A stretch of DNA of 26,374 nt, taken from Bacteroidales bacterium UBA2714 (GTDB lineage: Bacteria; Bacteroidota; Bacteroidia; Bacteroidales; P3). The notes below the pieces were generated by a model, which had not been told where the DNA came from, did not search any database, and saw nothing but the letters and a program-made list of their open reading frames with translations. The DNA lies in contig DEKU01000016.1 in the NCBI GenBank assembly GCA_002354035.1, positions 24,955 through 51,328 of the forward strand, given 5' to 3'. Positions 1 to 8,253 of the stretch are shown one piece after another (within the stretch, counting starts at the first letter, position 1; the number at the start of each line of letters is the position of its first letter). Made by a program: the position numbers and the translations under genes.

Positions 1-923
1 TGAATCTTGTTGCGGGTGGGGTCGATGGTCTTGCGCACTTTGGGGAAATAAAGGATACCCGTCAGGTTGAAGGGGTAGTCCACGTTAAGATGAATCTGGA
101 ACAGGGGGTCCTCGAAATTCATCGGGTACAGCTCATGATAGAACTTCTTGTAGTCCTCGTCTGTCAGATTGGCAGGGCTTTTCTTCCATGCCGGCTCTGT
201 GTCGTTGATGATGCGAGGCTGTTTCTTCTCCACGCGTTTGGGCTGTTTCTTCTTGCCGCCGTTGCCGTCGTCCACCTCGTCAAACTCTGTCTCGCTGTCC
301 ACCCAAACGCTCTCCTCGCCAAAGCGGATGGCGATGGGCATGAAGCGGCAGTATTTGCGCAACAGCTGAAGCACCTGCTGCTCGTCGAGGAACTCCTTGC
401 AGTCGTCAGCAATGTGCAGGACGATGTTGGTGCCGCGGTCGGTGTGCTTTTTGTCCTCCTCCATGGTGAACTCCGGGTTGCCCTCGCAGCTCCAGTGAAT
501 GGCGGGCTCGTCCTTATAAGACTTGGAGAAAATCTCCACCTTGTCGGCCACCATGAAGGCCGAGTAGAACCCGAGGCCGAAATGGCCTATCAAGTTCTCC
601 TGCACATCCTTGTATTTATCGAGGAAGTCGGTGGCGCCGCTGAAGGCTATCTGGTTGATGTATTTCTCCACCTCGTCGGCGGTCATGCCGATGCCGCGGT
701 CCTTCACCGTGAGGGTCTTCTTCTTGCTGTCCACCTCCACTTCTACGGTCAGGTCGCCCGTGTCGCCCTTCAGCTCGCCGCGCGAAGCGAGGGCTTTCAG
801 TTTCTGGGTGGCGTCGATGGCGTTCGACACCAGTTCGCGCAGAAAAATCTCGTGGTCCGAATAGAGGAATTTCTTAATCACCGGGAAGATATTCTCGGTC
901 TGTACGTTCAAATTACCGTTCAT
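1..923 (-). CDS. htpG: Molecular chaperone HtpG (Hsp90), N-terminal part, cut by the window edge
   Basis: ATP-dependent cytosolic chaperone of the Hsp90 family. The minus strand from the ATG at 923 reads 307 codons and is still open at base 1, so about half of a protein that is usually 620-690 residues is present. The GHKL ATPase signatures are all visible: E30-L-V-S-N34-A-I-D37-A (catalytic Glu and the Mg/ATP Asn), D75-R-G-I-G79 (adenine-binding Asp), and G113-H-F-G-L-G118 (lid glycine motif). The start of the middle domain follows a Lys-rich charged linker around residues 225-240. The gene is divergent from the queuosine unit. No clear TAnnTTTG promoter element was found upstream of it in 924-1150. 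The identification is secure; only the missing C-terminal dimerisation domain cannot be assessed. Confidence 0.97.
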   Translation of the reverse strand, partial: MNGNLNVQTENIFPVIKKFLYSDHEIFLRELVSNAIDATQKLKALASRGELKGDTGDLTVEVEVDSKKKTLTVKDRGIGMTADEVEKYINQIAFSGATDFLDKYKDVQENLIGHFGLGFYSAFMVADKVEIFSKSYKDEPAIHWSCEGNPEFTMEEDKKHTDRGTNIVLHIADDCKEFLDEQQVLQLLRKYCRFMPIAIRFGEESVWVDSETEFDEVDDGNGGKKKQPKRVEKKQPRIINDTEPAWKKSPANLTDEDYKKFYHELYPMNFEDPLFQIHLNVDYPFNLTGILYFPKVRKTIDPTRNKI

Positions 924-1158
924 ATTGTATTGTCATTTTTATTTTCCATTAGTCAGGCTGAAATGCCATGCCCAAGGCTTTCAATTATTGTGCCACCGTT
1001 GGCGGGTGTCATTTTGTCAGCCCTCCCTGGGCAGGTGCGGTCTCTGTTGCCTATTCGGTTGGATGTTTCGCGTTTTACCCTTTCAGCCCAATGAACGGGA
1101 ATCAATCAGCAGGAGATGCAGAAATGGAGGAGGGTTGGGGCTGGCGGGGCAGATTTTA
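924..1158. other. Divergent intergenic region between htpG and the queuosine unit
   Basis: About 235 bases with no convincing gene. It must hold the htpG promoter, but I see no clear -7 element for it. Open frames here are short extensions of antisense frames and have no recognisable product. The promoter and riboswitch of the queuosine unit begin just to the right. Confidence 0.5.
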
Positions 1159-1188
1159 TTTGCATGTGGAAAAAAATGTGTATCTTTG
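1159..1188 (+). promoter_or_regulatory. Putative Bacteroidota promoter of the queuosine unit
   Basis: TTTG at 1159-1162 (-33 element) and TATCTTTG at 1181-1188 (-7 element, consensus TAnnTTTG) are 18 bases apart, close to the usual 19-21. Transcription would begin near 1195, leaving a leader of about 50 bases that holds the preQ1 riboswitch. Confidence 0.75.
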
Positions 1189-1206
1189 CAGCTGATTTAT
1201 TAACCC

Positions 1207-1240
1207 AGGGGTACTTGCTAACCCCCTTTAACAAAACAAG
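1207..1240 (+). promoter_or_regulatory. preQ1-I riboswitch
   Basis: This is a small pseudoknot aptamer sensing 7-aminomethyl-7-deazaguanine. Stem P1 is AGGGG (1207-1211) with CCCCU (1223-1227), 5 of 5 paired. The loop 1212-1222 contains CTTG (1214-1217), which is complementary to CAAG (1237-1240) and would form the P2 pseudoknot. The A-rich tail at 1228-1240, TTAACAAAACAAG, is as I remember it from the structurally studied Thermoanaerobacter tengcongensis aptamer. The loop ends in TAAC, containing the expected ligand-pairing C. The aptamer ends 3 bases before the ATG at 1244, so ligand binding would be expected to block translation initiation of the transporter, and perhaps of queF by coupling. 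Placement upstream of queuosine genes is strong independent support. Confidence 0.92.
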
Positions 1241-1243
1241 ATA

Positions 1244-1915
1244 ATGAATAATAAGACTCAACCGGTGAGTGTGTTGTTCTGCTTATTGGCAATACTCTTC
1301 ACCACCTGCCTGGTGGCAGCAAACCTTTTTGCGTTAAAACAATTTTCTGTGGGTCCGGCCCATTTCACTGGAGCGCTGTTGGTGTTTCCCATCAGCTACA
1401 TCATCAACGATGTGGTGGCCGAAGTGTGGGGTTTCCGCAGGGCTCGGCTGTTGATTTGGATGGCTTTCGGGATGAACTTTTTGTTTGTCCTGCTGGCTGC
1501 GCTGGTCGATGTGTTGCCCGGCGAAGGGATGAATGTGGATGCCTTCCACTCGGTTTTCGGCCTTGCGCCGAGGGTGGCGGTGGCGTCGTTCCTGGCCTTT
1601 CTGGTGGGCTCGTTTGTCAACGCCATGGTGATGTCGAAGATGAAGGTGCGGACGCAGGGCAGCCGTTTCGCGCAGCGGGCGGTGCTGAGCACTCTGGCAG
1701 GCGAGGCATGCGACTCGGTCATCTTCTTTCCCATCGCGCTGGCGGGGCTGGTGCCGTGGTCCATGATGCCCACTTTCGTGCTTTGGCAGGTTGGGCTGAA
1801 GACGTTGTATGAATTGTTGATTTTGCCCCTTACTGTGCGCGTGGTACGTGTAGTGAAACGCCTGGAGGGCGTGGATGTGTATGACAGGGGCATCCGCTAT
1901 AACATCTTTAATTGA
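1244..1915 (+). CDS. yhhQ: Queuosine precursor transporter, YhhQ/VUT family (COG1738)
   Basis: Inner-membrane importer of queuosine precursors (preQ0, preQ1 or queuine; which one cannot be read from sequence). The 223-residue protein is almost wholly hydrophobic with about six membrane segments. It shows the family's FPISYIINDVVAEVWGFRRAR signature around residues 48-68, and the E-A-C-D-S segment followed by FFPIALAG in the penultimate helices. The length is typical of the family (about 210-240). The start at 1244 is fixed by the riboswitch, which ends 3 bases upstream. queF follows after a 9-base gap, so the two are probably cotranscribed and both repressed when preQ1 is plentiful. The rest of the de novo pathway (queD, queE, queC) is not in the window. 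Confidence 0.93.
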   Translation: MNNKTQPVSVLFCLLAILFTTCLVAANLFALKQFSVGPAHFTGALLVFPISYIINDVVAEVWGFRRARLLIWMAFGMNFLFVLLAALVDVLPGEGMNVDAFHSVFGLAPRVAVASFLAFLVGSFVNAMVMSKMKVRTQGSRFAQRAVLSTLAGEACDSVIFFPIALAGLVPWSMMPTFVLWQVGLKTLYELLILPLTVRVVRVVKRLEGVDVYDRGIRYNIFN

Positions 1916-1924
1916 AGCATTAGA

Positions 1925-2386
1925 ATGGACAGAAAAGCCGATCATTTGCAGCAGCTGGGGCACAAAGTGCCCTACCGCACCGACTATTCACCCGAAGTGC
2001 TGGAGGCTTTTGAGAACCAGCACCCCGATCATGACTACTGGGTGGAGTTCCTCTGCCCGGAATTCACCTCTCTCTGTCCCATCACGGGGCAGCCGGACTT
2101 TGCCGAAATCCGGATTATGTATATCCCCGACCGCCGCATGGTGGAGAGTAAGAGCCTGAAGCTGTATTTGTTCTCGTTCCGCAATCACGGTGATTTCCAT
2201 GAGGATTGTGTCAACATCATACTGAAAGACTTGGTGAAGCTGATGGACCCTCGCTATATCGAGGTGACGGGCATTTTCACGCCCCGCGGGGGCATAGCCA
2301 TTCATCCGTATGTGAACTATGGTCGGCCGGGCACGCAGTATGAGCGCATGGCCGAGCACAGGCGGATGAACTACCGGCTGCCGTAG
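1925..2386 (+). CDS. queF: NADPH-dependent 7-cyano-7-deazaguanine reductase QueF (short, YkvM-type)
   Basis: Cytosolic enzyme of the tunnelling-fold superfamily. It reduces the nitrile of preQ0 to preQ1 with two NADPH on the way to queuosine in tRNA. The 153-residue length fits the unimodular Bacillus YkvM type rather than the bimodular E. coli type of about 280 residues. The catalytic Cys51 lies in L-C-P-I-T-G-Q-P-D-F with Asp58 seven residues later, matching Cys55/Asp62 of B. subtilis QueF. The QueF motif E74-S-K-S-L-K79 and the substrate-binding F-H-E (91-93) are intact. It sits 9 bases after the transporter in the preQ1-riboswitch unit. Its product is the riboswitch ligand, so the circuit is a direct negative feedback loop. 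Confidence 0.97.
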   Translation: MDRKADHLQQLGHKVPYRTDYSPEVLEAFENQHPDHDYWVEFLCPEFTSLCPITGQPDFAEIRIMYIPDRRMVESKSLKLYLFSFRNHGDFHEDCVNIILKDLVKLMDPRYIEVTGIFTPRGGIAIHPYVNYGRPGTQYERMAEHRRMNYRLP

Positions 2387-2415
2387 AAGTTTTTTGCGTC
2401 GGATTGAAGAAAAAG

Positions 2416-2446
2416 TTTGCTATGTCGGAAAAAGTTCGTATCTTTG
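2416..2446 (+). promoter_or_regulatory. Putative promoter of rpmE2
   Basis: TTTG at 2416-2419 and TATCTTTG at 2439-2446 are separated by 19 bases, a good match to the Bacteroidota -33/-7 consensus. The ATG of the L31 gene is at 2562, which implies a 5' untranslated leader of about 105 bases. That is long enough for regulation by a ribosomal protein, but no known element was recognised in it. Confidence 0.75.
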
Positions 2447-2561
2447 CAAACTCAAAATGGTACTGCAAAGTGCCCTCACAGCAAAAGAAAAAGTAAGATA
2501 AAATTAATATTAACAATCGTTTACGAGCCACTGCTTAAAACGGCAAAAAGAACCCAAAAAG

Positions 2562-2819
2562 ATGAAAAAAGGTATCCATCCCGAGAATTACAGACTGGTT
2601 GTGTTTAAGGACATGTCCAACGACAACATGATTTTGACCAGAAGTTGCGCTGCAACGAAAGAGACCGTCACCTATACCGACGGCAATGAGTATCCCGTTG
2701 TCAAGTTGGAAATTTCCAACACTTCCCATCCTTTCTTTACTGGCAAGCTGAAACTGGTTGACACCGCCGGACGCGTCGATAAGTTCATGAGCAAGTACAA
2801 GAAATATGCTAAGAAGTAA
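2562..2819 (+). CDS. rpmE2: 50S ribosomal protein L31, type B
   Basis: Structural protein of the large ribosomal subunit, located at the intersubunit bridge. The 85-residue product starts M-K-K-G-I-H-P and contains the S-N-T-S-H-P-F-F-T-G-K block near residues 52-62 that marks L31. It has only one Cys (in S-C-A-A-T-K-E-T), so the zinc-binding C-x-x-C pairs of type A L31 are absent and it belongs to the zinc-independent B form. The C-terminus is Lys-rich, as expected for rRNA contact. It is monocistronic, with its own promoter and a terminator directly downstream. Confidence 0.97.
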   Translation: MKKGIHPENYRLVVFKDMSNDNMILTRSCAATKETVTYTDGNEYPVVKLEISNTSHPFFTGKLKLVDTAGRVDKFMSKYKKYAKK

Positions 2820-2840
2820 TTTGTTTTAGGTTTTTAGATT

Positions 2841-2869
2841 AAAGCCCCTGCCTTTTGGCGGGGGCTTTT
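2841..2869. terminator. Bidirectional intrinsic terminator between rpmE2 and the minus-strand oxidoreductase
   Basis: AAAGCCCCTGCC (2841-2852), a TTTT loop (2853-2856) and GGCGGGGGCTTTT (2857-2869) form a GC-rich hairpin flanked by A and T runs on both sides. It lies between the stop of rpmE2 (2819) and the stop of the converging gene (2873), so it can end transcription from both directions. Confidence 0.9.
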
Positions 2870-2872
2870 CGT

Positions 2873-5746
2873 TTAGTGTGCCGCGGGTTGAGGCTGTAGC
2901 CAGCGATAGAGGATTTCGATGGGGTGGACGGCGTGGATGCCTGTGCCGTCGAGGATTTGTTGGCGGCAGGAGGTGCCGGGTGCGGCCACGAGGGTGATGT
3001 GCTGTTTGTCGGGGTCGGAAGAGTGGGCCATGGCCTTGCGAACGGCGGGGAAGAGAACCATCTCGCCTATGGCCAGCGAGGTGCGGTAGTGTTCTTTCTC
3101 GTAGCCGAAAGAGCCGGCCATGCCACAACAGCTGGAGGGGATGACGTGCAAATGGCAGCCTTTGAGCAGCCGCAACATGGCGGCGGTTTTTTCTATACCC
3201 ACAAGGGCTTTTTGATGGCAGTGGCCGTGGAGCCATATTTCGACCGCCTGGGTGCTGAATTGGTCGGAGCGAATGTTGCCGCGAGCCACTTCGCGCATGA
3301 TAAACTCGTCGTAGAGCAAGCAGTTTTGGGCCAGTTGCTCGGCTTGGTGGCGCATGGCGGGCGGCACCAGGTCGGGGTACTCGTCGCGGAAGGAGAGGAT
3401 GCAGCTGGGGTCGATGCCGATGAGGGGTGAGTCGTCGGTGATGAGGTTGCGAAGCAGCTCGACGTTGCGACGGGCAAACCGTGAGGCCAGGTGCAGACAG
3501 CCTTTGGAGATGGCGGCACGGCCGCTTTCCACATGGCGGGGTATGACCACTTGGTAGCCCAGGGCCGAGAGCAGGCGGGCAAAGGTCAGTCCCAGCTCGG
3601 CTTCTTGCAGGTTGGTGAACTCGTCGGCAAAAAGATATACTTTCCGTCCGCCAGGGTTTTGGGGGATGTTGGCTTTGACCAAGCGGCGCATGGACCGTGG
3701 CGAGAGGGTGGGGATGCGCCTTTCGGGAGCGAACGAGACGATGTGTTTGATTATTTGCGACGACCAGCAGGCTGAGGCCAGATAGTTGTAGATGGGGTAG
3801 ACGAGGTGTCCCAGTTGTTGGACCATGTCCATTCGGGCCACCATCCAGGAACGGAAGGGAGTGCCGTGGCGGTCGTAGAGCATTTGCAGCACTTGGGCCC
3901 GGATGCGAGTCATGTCGACGTTTGAGGGGCATTCGCCTTTGCATCCTTTGCAGGCCAGGCAGCTGTAGAGGACTTCTTTCAGCAGTGGAGAGGGGTCGGC
4001 ATTGTCGGGCAGGCCGCGGGTGAGCACTTCGCGCAGTATGTTGGCGCGGCCCCGGGTGGACTGCAGTTCGTCGTGCGACTGCTTGAAGGTGGGGCAGAGG
4101 GTGCCTCCGATGGCATTGCTTTTGCGGCAGTCGCCCGCGCCGTTGCACTGCTCGATGCTGCACATGAGGTCGGCATTGTGGCAGCGGTACGACTGGTTGA
4201 CGTCGTAGCGGAGGGAGAGGTCCATGGGCGGTGCGTCGACGATTTTGTTCATGTTGAAAACACCATCGGGGTCCCAGCATTGCTTTACTTGGCGCATGAG
4301 CTGGTAGACTTCGTCGCCGTACATGAGGGGGATGAATTCGCCTCGGAGACGGCCATCGCCATGTTCGCCACTGAGGCTGCCCCGATGTTTCCTGACCAGG
4401 AGGGCTGACTCTTCGGCCACTTGTCGGAATAGCTGACGGCCACGGGGTTCTTTGATGTTGATGATGGGTCGCAGGTGCAGCTCGCCAGTGCTGATGTGGC
4501 CATAGTAGACGCATTGCAGCCCGAGCCGTTGCATCATCTGTTCGAATTCATCAAGGTATTGGGGCAACCGTTCGGGGGCAACGGCGGTGTCCTCCACCAC
4601 GCCAATGGGTTTGTTGTCGCCTTTCTCGCCGGTGAGCACACCCAGACCTGCTTTGCGGAGGGCCCAGACGCGTGCTATGTCGTCGCCGTAGACACGGCTG
4701 CAGTGGTAGGCGAGATTTTGTTGCAGGAGTTCTTGTTCGAGGGCGTCGGCATGGATGTCCATGTCCGGGCCGTTGAATTCGGCAATGAGGAGGGCGGCAG
4801 GCTCACCTTGGATGAAAAAACGGTTGCGGTCCTGAGTGCGGTTGTTGCGGCAGAGCTGAAGGATTTTTCCATCCATGAGTTCGATGGCCACGGGGCTGTG
4901 GCGCAGGGCCACAAGGTTGGCTTGGTAGCTGAGAGGAAGGGAATGGCAGTGGGCGCAGAGCACCATTTTTTGCTGCGGGGGCAGAGGGTCGAGGGAGAGT
5001 TTGATGGCGGTGATGAAGCAGAGGGTACCCTCACTGCCGCAAATGAGTTTGCAGAGGTCAATACCCTCGGGCTGGAGCGGGGAGTTGTCGAGGGCGTTGA
5101 GATTGGGCGAGAGGGCTTCGTCGATGGCATAGCCGCAGCTGCGGCGGCGGAGAGAGGGGTCGGGGAAATGGTCGTTGATGAGCTGTCGTGTGGCAGGGTC
5201 GGCGGCCCAGCCTTCCAGTTGGGCATATATTTGTTGCAACAGAGGGCTGCCCGTGCGGCTGGCTGTGGAGAAGGGGGTGCCGTCGCTGAGCAGACCTTTT
5301 ATTTCGAGAACATGATGGCGGGTGCTTCCATAGACGAGAGAATGGGTGCCACACGAGTTGTTGCCCACCATGCCACCGATGCAGCAACGGTTGCTGGTGG
5401 ATGTTTCGGGGCTGAAGAAAAGCCCGTGGGGTTTGAGAAAGAGGTTGAGCTCGTCGCGCACCACGCCCGGCTCGACCCAGACCCACCGTTCGTCGGCGTT
5501 GAACTCAAGGATGCGGTTGAGGTGGCGGCTGATGTCTACAACAATGCCGTTGCCCACAACCTGACCGGCAATGCTGGTGCCTCCGGCGCGGGGGATAAGA
5601 TGTGTGCCACGGCGGCGGGCTTCGGCTATGAGCTCTTTGATGTCGTCCTCGTTTTGCGGATAGGCCACGGCAAGGGGCATCTCGCGGTAGGCGGAGGCGT
5701 CAGTGGCATAGGCTATGCGGTGCAGAACATCGGTGTGGAGGTTCAT
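2873..5746 (-). CDS. FAD-linked oxidase / Fe-S reductase fusion (GlcD-GlpC type, YdiJ-like)
   Basis: A 957-residue 2-hydroxyacid dehydrogenase-like protein with three parts. First is an N-terminal PCMH-type FAD-binding domain: P-R-A-G-G-T-S-I-A-G-Q near 52-62, and S-N-R-C-C-I-G-G-M-V-G-N-N-S-C-G near 118-133. Then comes an FAD-oxidase C-terminal domain to about residue 500. Last is an Fe-S and CCG region: C-L-A-C-K-G-C-K-G-E-C-P near 593-605, a second Cys cluster near 520-540, and heterodisulfide-reductase CCG motifs G-H-C-H-Q-K near 840 and S-S-C-C-G near 875. E. coli YdiJ (about 1,018 residues) has this architecture and acts on D-2-hydroxyglutarate. The substrate here (D-lactate, glycolate or D-2-hydroxyglutarate) cannot be decided. 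It lies 125 bases after the epimerase gene and ends at the shared terminator. Confidence 0.9.
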   Translation of the reverse strand: MNLHTDVLHRIAYATDASAYREMPLAVAYPQNEDDIKELIAEARRRGTHLIPRAGGTSIAGQVVGNGIVVDISRHLNRILEFNADERWVWVEPGVVRDELNLFLKPHGLFFSPETSTSNRCCIGGMVGNNSCGTHSLVYGSTRHHVLEIKGLLSDGTPFSTASRTGSPLLQQIYAQLEGWAADPATRQLINDHFPDPSLRRRSCGYAIDEALSPNLNALDNSPLQPEGIDLCKLICGSEGTLCFITAIKLSLDPLPPQQKMVLCAHCHSLPLSYQANLVALRHSPVAIELMDGKILQLCRNNRTQDRNRFFIQGEPAALLIAEFNGPDMDIHADALEQELLQQNLAYHCSRVYGDDIARVWALRKAGLGVLTGEKGDNKPIGVVEDTAVAPERLPQYLDEFEQMMQRLGLQCVYYGHISTGELHLRPIINIKEPRGRQLFRQVAEESALLVRKHRGSLSGEHGDGRLRGEFIPLMYGDEVYQLMRQVKQCWDPDGVFNMNKIVDAPPMDLSLRYDVNQSYRCHNADLMCSIEQCNGAGDCRKSNAIGGTLCPTFKQSHDELQSTRGRANILREVLTRGLPDNADPSPLLKEVLYSCLACKGCKGECPSNVDMTRIRAQVLQMLYDRHGTPFRSWMVARMDMVQQLGHLVYPIYNYLASACWSSQIIKHIVSFAPERRIPTLSPRSMRRLVKANIPQNPGGRKVYLFADEFTNLQEAELGLTFARLLSALGYQVVIPRHVESGRAAISKGCLHLASRFARRNVELLRNLITDDSPLIGIDPSCILSFRDEYPDLVPPAMRHQAEQLAQNCLLYDEFIMREVARGNIRSDQFSTQAVEIWLHGHCHQKALVGIEKTAAMLRLLKGCHLHVIPSSCCGMAGSFGYEKEHYRTSLAIGEMVLFPAVRKAMAHSSDPDKQHITLVAAPGTSCRQQILDGTGIHAVHPIEILYRWLQPQPAAH

Positions 5747-5871
5747 GGTGCGGGATATTTAGGTGGGTTCTTTGATGATATTCTTACGATTAACCCTTTG
5801 GGGAGAACAAGGGTGATGACGATGGCGAGGGCACTCCGTTCGGCGGGACCTCCAGGTTCTGGACGTTTTAT

Positions 5872-6996
5872 TTAGTAGTCCAGTATGGTTTGGAGGATTT
5901 TTTCGGCGGCGTGGGCATCGCCGAAAAGGTGTGGGAAATGGACGGGGTGGTCAATCAATTGCCGATAGGCGTTGACGATGCGGTCGTAGTCGGCATCGGC
6001 AATGATGCCGGCGCCGTGGTCCACAATCTCGACCCATTCGGTTTCGGGCCGGAGTATGACACAGGGCTTTTCGAAAAAGAAGGCCTCTTTCTGCACACCG
6101 CCGCTGTCGGTCATGACCAGCTTGGCATTTTGTTCGAGCATGCTGATGTCGAAGAAACTGGCAGGAGGGATGATGGTGAGGCTGTCGGAGTGCTGGGACA
6201 GGAGGTCGGGGTTGGTGTCGAGAATTTTGCGTGTGCGGGGATGGAGAGGCAGTACGATGCGGATATTATCCTGCCGGGCTATGTCGGTCAGCGCACGGAG
6301 GATGGCTCCGAGGCGGACGGGGTCGTCGGTGTTGTGGTCGCGGTGGATGGTGGCGAGGATGTAGTTGTTGGGCTGCAGGCCGAGTTGCTGCATGATGGAG
6401 CTGTGTTTCTGGGCGATGGAGGCGAAGTGCATGCTGTTGTCGTACATGACATCACCGCAGTTGCACACACGCCGGTGTTTGCCGTTGCGGAAGGTGGCAG
6501 GGCTGTCCATGAAGCCCTCGCGCCGCAGGTTGTCGACGGCGGTCTGGGTGGGGGCGAAACAGATGCTGGAGAGTTGGTCGCAGACAATGCGGTTCACCTC
6601 TTCGGGCATGGCCATATTGAATGAGCGCAAGCCTGCTTCGATGTGGAACACGGGTATGTGGATTTTGGAGGCGGCCACGGCTCCGGCCAGGGTGGAGTTG
6701 GTGTCGCCATAGAGTATGATGCCGTTGTAGGAGTTGTTGAGGAGTACCTCTTCTATGCCCTGAATCATGCGGGCGGTCTGTGTGCCGTGTGAGCCGGAGC
6801 CTACACCCAGATTGAAATGGGGTTGGGGAATGCCCAGCTGGTCGAAAAACACTTGCGACATGTTTGTGTCGTAGTGTTGACCAGTGTGGAGGATGTCCTC
6901 TTCGATTTGGGACGGATAGTACTGTTTCACCGCACGGCTGACGGCGGCGGCTTTGATGATTTGAGGGCGGGCCCCGATGATGGTGAGTATTTTCAT
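5872..6996 (-). CDS. wbpI: Non-hydrolysing UDP-sugar 2-epimerase, WbpI/WecB family
   Basis: Inverts C2 of a UDP-linked N-acetylhexosamine, converting a gluco to a manno configuration (UDP-GlcNAc to UDP-ManNAc, or UDP-GlcNAc3NAcA to UDP-ManNAc3NAcA). The protein has 374 residues, normal for the family. Motifs seen are G8-A-R-P-Q-I-I-K-A near the N-terminus, the G-D98-T-N-S loop, H118-I-E-A-G-L-R-S125, P131-E-E-V-N-R136, and the UDP-binding S-G-G-V-Q-K-E-A segment. The G-A-R-P-Q start is, to my knowledge, more like WbpI/WlbD enzymes than WecB (usually G-T-R-P-E). That fits neighbours encoding WbpB and WbpE homologues, so I favour the diacetamido-uronate substrate. Its start overlaps the stop of the upstream glycosyltransferase by 4 bases (6993-6996), indicating translational coupling. 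Confidence 0.88.
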   Translation of the reverse strand: MKILTIIGARPQIIKAAAVSRAVKQYYPSQIEEDILHTGQHYDTNMSQVFFDQLGIPQPHFNLGVGSGSHGTQTARMIQGIEEVLLNNSYNGIILYGDTNSTLAGAVAASKIHIPVFHIEAGLRSFNMAMPEEVNRIVCDQLSSICFAPTQTAVDNLRREGFMDSPATFRNGKHRRVCNCGDVMYDNSMHFASIAQKHSSIMQQLGLQPNNYILATIHRDHNTDDPVRLGAILRALTDIARQDNIRIVLPLHPRTRKILDTNPDLLSQHSDSLTIIPPASFFDISMLEQNAKLVMTDSGGVQKEAFFFEKPCVILRPETEWVEIVDHGAGIIADADYDRIVNAYRQLIDHPVHFPHLFGDAHAAEKILQTILDY

Positions 6997-8222
6997 GATT
7001 GGGATTTGGAGACGGCGTCGATGAATCGTTGAGAGAGGGTGGCATAGTCGAGGTTTTGCAAAGCATAGTCTCGGCCTTTTTCGCCCATGGCACTGCGCTC
7101 GGAGGGAGTCATGTCGGCCATGCGGGCAATAGCGTGCGCCACTTGTTGGGCATTCTCAGCCTCGACCTGTATGCCGCAGCCCACCCTCTCAATAAGGCTG
7201 CCGGGTTCGTCGACTGAGTTTACAATGGGTTTGCCGGCCACCATGTAGTCGGTTATCTTGTTGAAAGATGTACCGTATTGGTGGAGGGAGCTGTGGACAC
7301 CTCCCGCATAGCAGATGTCAAAATGGTTGAGGAGCTGTGGGATGGCCTCTTTGTGGACAGGTGGAAGGAAATGCACGTTGGTTAGTCCGTATTGACGTGA
7401 TAGCGCTTGGAGCTCTTCTTTTTGGGGACCTTGGCCAACGAGCACAAATACCAGGTTGGGACGGTCGCTCAGCAGCTTTGCGGCTTCGATAAACACATGC
7501 ATGGCTGTGGATTGAGTGTGTCCACCAGCAAAACCGACTATGGTTTTGCCTTCGCCCCGTAGCTGTCGGAGCAGGGCGAGGTGTTGGTCGGGGAGGGGAG
7601 CGATGTTGTCTGGCAGCCATTCCTCGCTCACAAAGCCGTTGGGTATGCAACAAAAACGGTCGGGGCTCAGTCCGTGTGCTTGCATGTGTGGAAAAGCTTT
7701 GTCGAGGATGGACACCACCATATCGCAGTGGCGGTAGGCGTAGTTCTCACCTCGCTGCAGCAGAAAAATGAAGGGGTGCCACTGAGAGTAGCCGCCTATA
7801 ATCATGGGCGAGAGAGGCCAGAGGTCGTGGACTTCGTAGACCAGTCGGGCATGGCAGCGGCGCGCTATGTGCCGGCAGGGGTATATGTCGAACGTATAGA
7901 CCGATGAGGCAATCACCATGTCCGGATGGAAAGCCTCGAGTTCGGCGGCATGGCGGTAGACCTGATGCACGAACTGGAACATGGTGATTACCCTTGCCAC
8001 CCCGTTGCCTTGATAGTGGCGAGTGGGGAGCCATAGGTAGTCAATCCCTTCCAGATTCTCATGCCCTACGTTGGGCTGATGCTTGCGGAGATGAGAAAAG
8101 GCCGCGCCCACTATCATCACCTTATGCCCTTTCTTAACCCATTCGCGGGCCATGTAGAAAGAGCGGAACTCCATGCCGTACTGCGGGGCTCCAGCATAGT
8201 GGCTTATCATCAGTATGTTCAT
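6993..8222 (-). CDS. Glycosyltransferase family 4, WbuB-like
   Basis: Cytoplasmic or membrane-associated GT-B glycosyltransferase, predicted to add a sugar to a lipid-linked glycan intermediate. It has 409 residues. The N-terminal acceptor domain begins N-I-L-M-I-S-H-Y and has the W-V-K-K-G-H-K-V strand-loop typical of GT4. The C-terminal donor domain holds F-A-G-G-H near residue 230 and the nucleotide-sugar segment S-F-N-K-I-T-D-Y-M-V-A-G-K-P-I-V, which resembles WbuB (an L-FucNAc transferase). In that segment the first Glu of the usual E-x7-E is not obvious. It lies 31 bases after the aminotransferase gene and overlaps the epimerase gene by 4 bases. The donor sugar is unknown; one made by the cluster is a reasonable guess. 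Confidence 0.88.
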   Translation of the reverse strand: MNILMISHYAGAPQYGMEFRSFYMAREWVKKGHKVMIVGAAFSHLRKHQPNVGHENLEGIDYLWLPTRHYQGNGVARVITMFQFVHQVYRHAAELEAFHPDMVIASSVYTFDIYPCRHIARRCHARLVYEVHDLWPLSPMIIGGYSQWHPFIFLLQRGENYAYRHCDMVVSILDKAFPHMQAHGLSPDRFCCIPNGFVSEEWLPDNIAPLPDQHLALLRQLRGEGKTIVGFAGGHTQSTAMHVFIEAAKLLSDRPNLVFVLVGQGPQKEELQALSRQYGLTNVHFLPPVHKEAIPQLLNHFDICYAGGVHSSLHQYGTSFNKITDYMVAGKPIVNSVDEPGSLIERVGCGIQVEAENAQQVAHAIARMADMTPSERSAMGEKGRDYALQNLDYATLSQRFIDAVSKSQS

Positions 8223-8253
8223 GACGCAGTGGCCTTAGTGAGGGGGAGGCGTA

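Noticed and set aside
90..1094. Long plus-strand open frame antisense to htpG
   Set aside because: The minus strand encodes an unmistakable HtpG over the same bases; the plus-strand translation has no recognisable motif.
2826..4514. 562-codon minus-strand frame inside the same oxidoreductase
   Set aside because: Alternative frame of the real gene, His/Pro/Arg-rich with no domain, and it overlaps the Fe-S and CCG motifs of the correct frame.
4475..5875. 466-codon plus-strand open frame across the FAD/Fe-S oxidoreductase
   Set aside because: It is antisense to clear FAD-binding and oxidase domains; its Gly/Val/Ala/Glu-rich translation is typical of antisense to GC-rich coding sequence.
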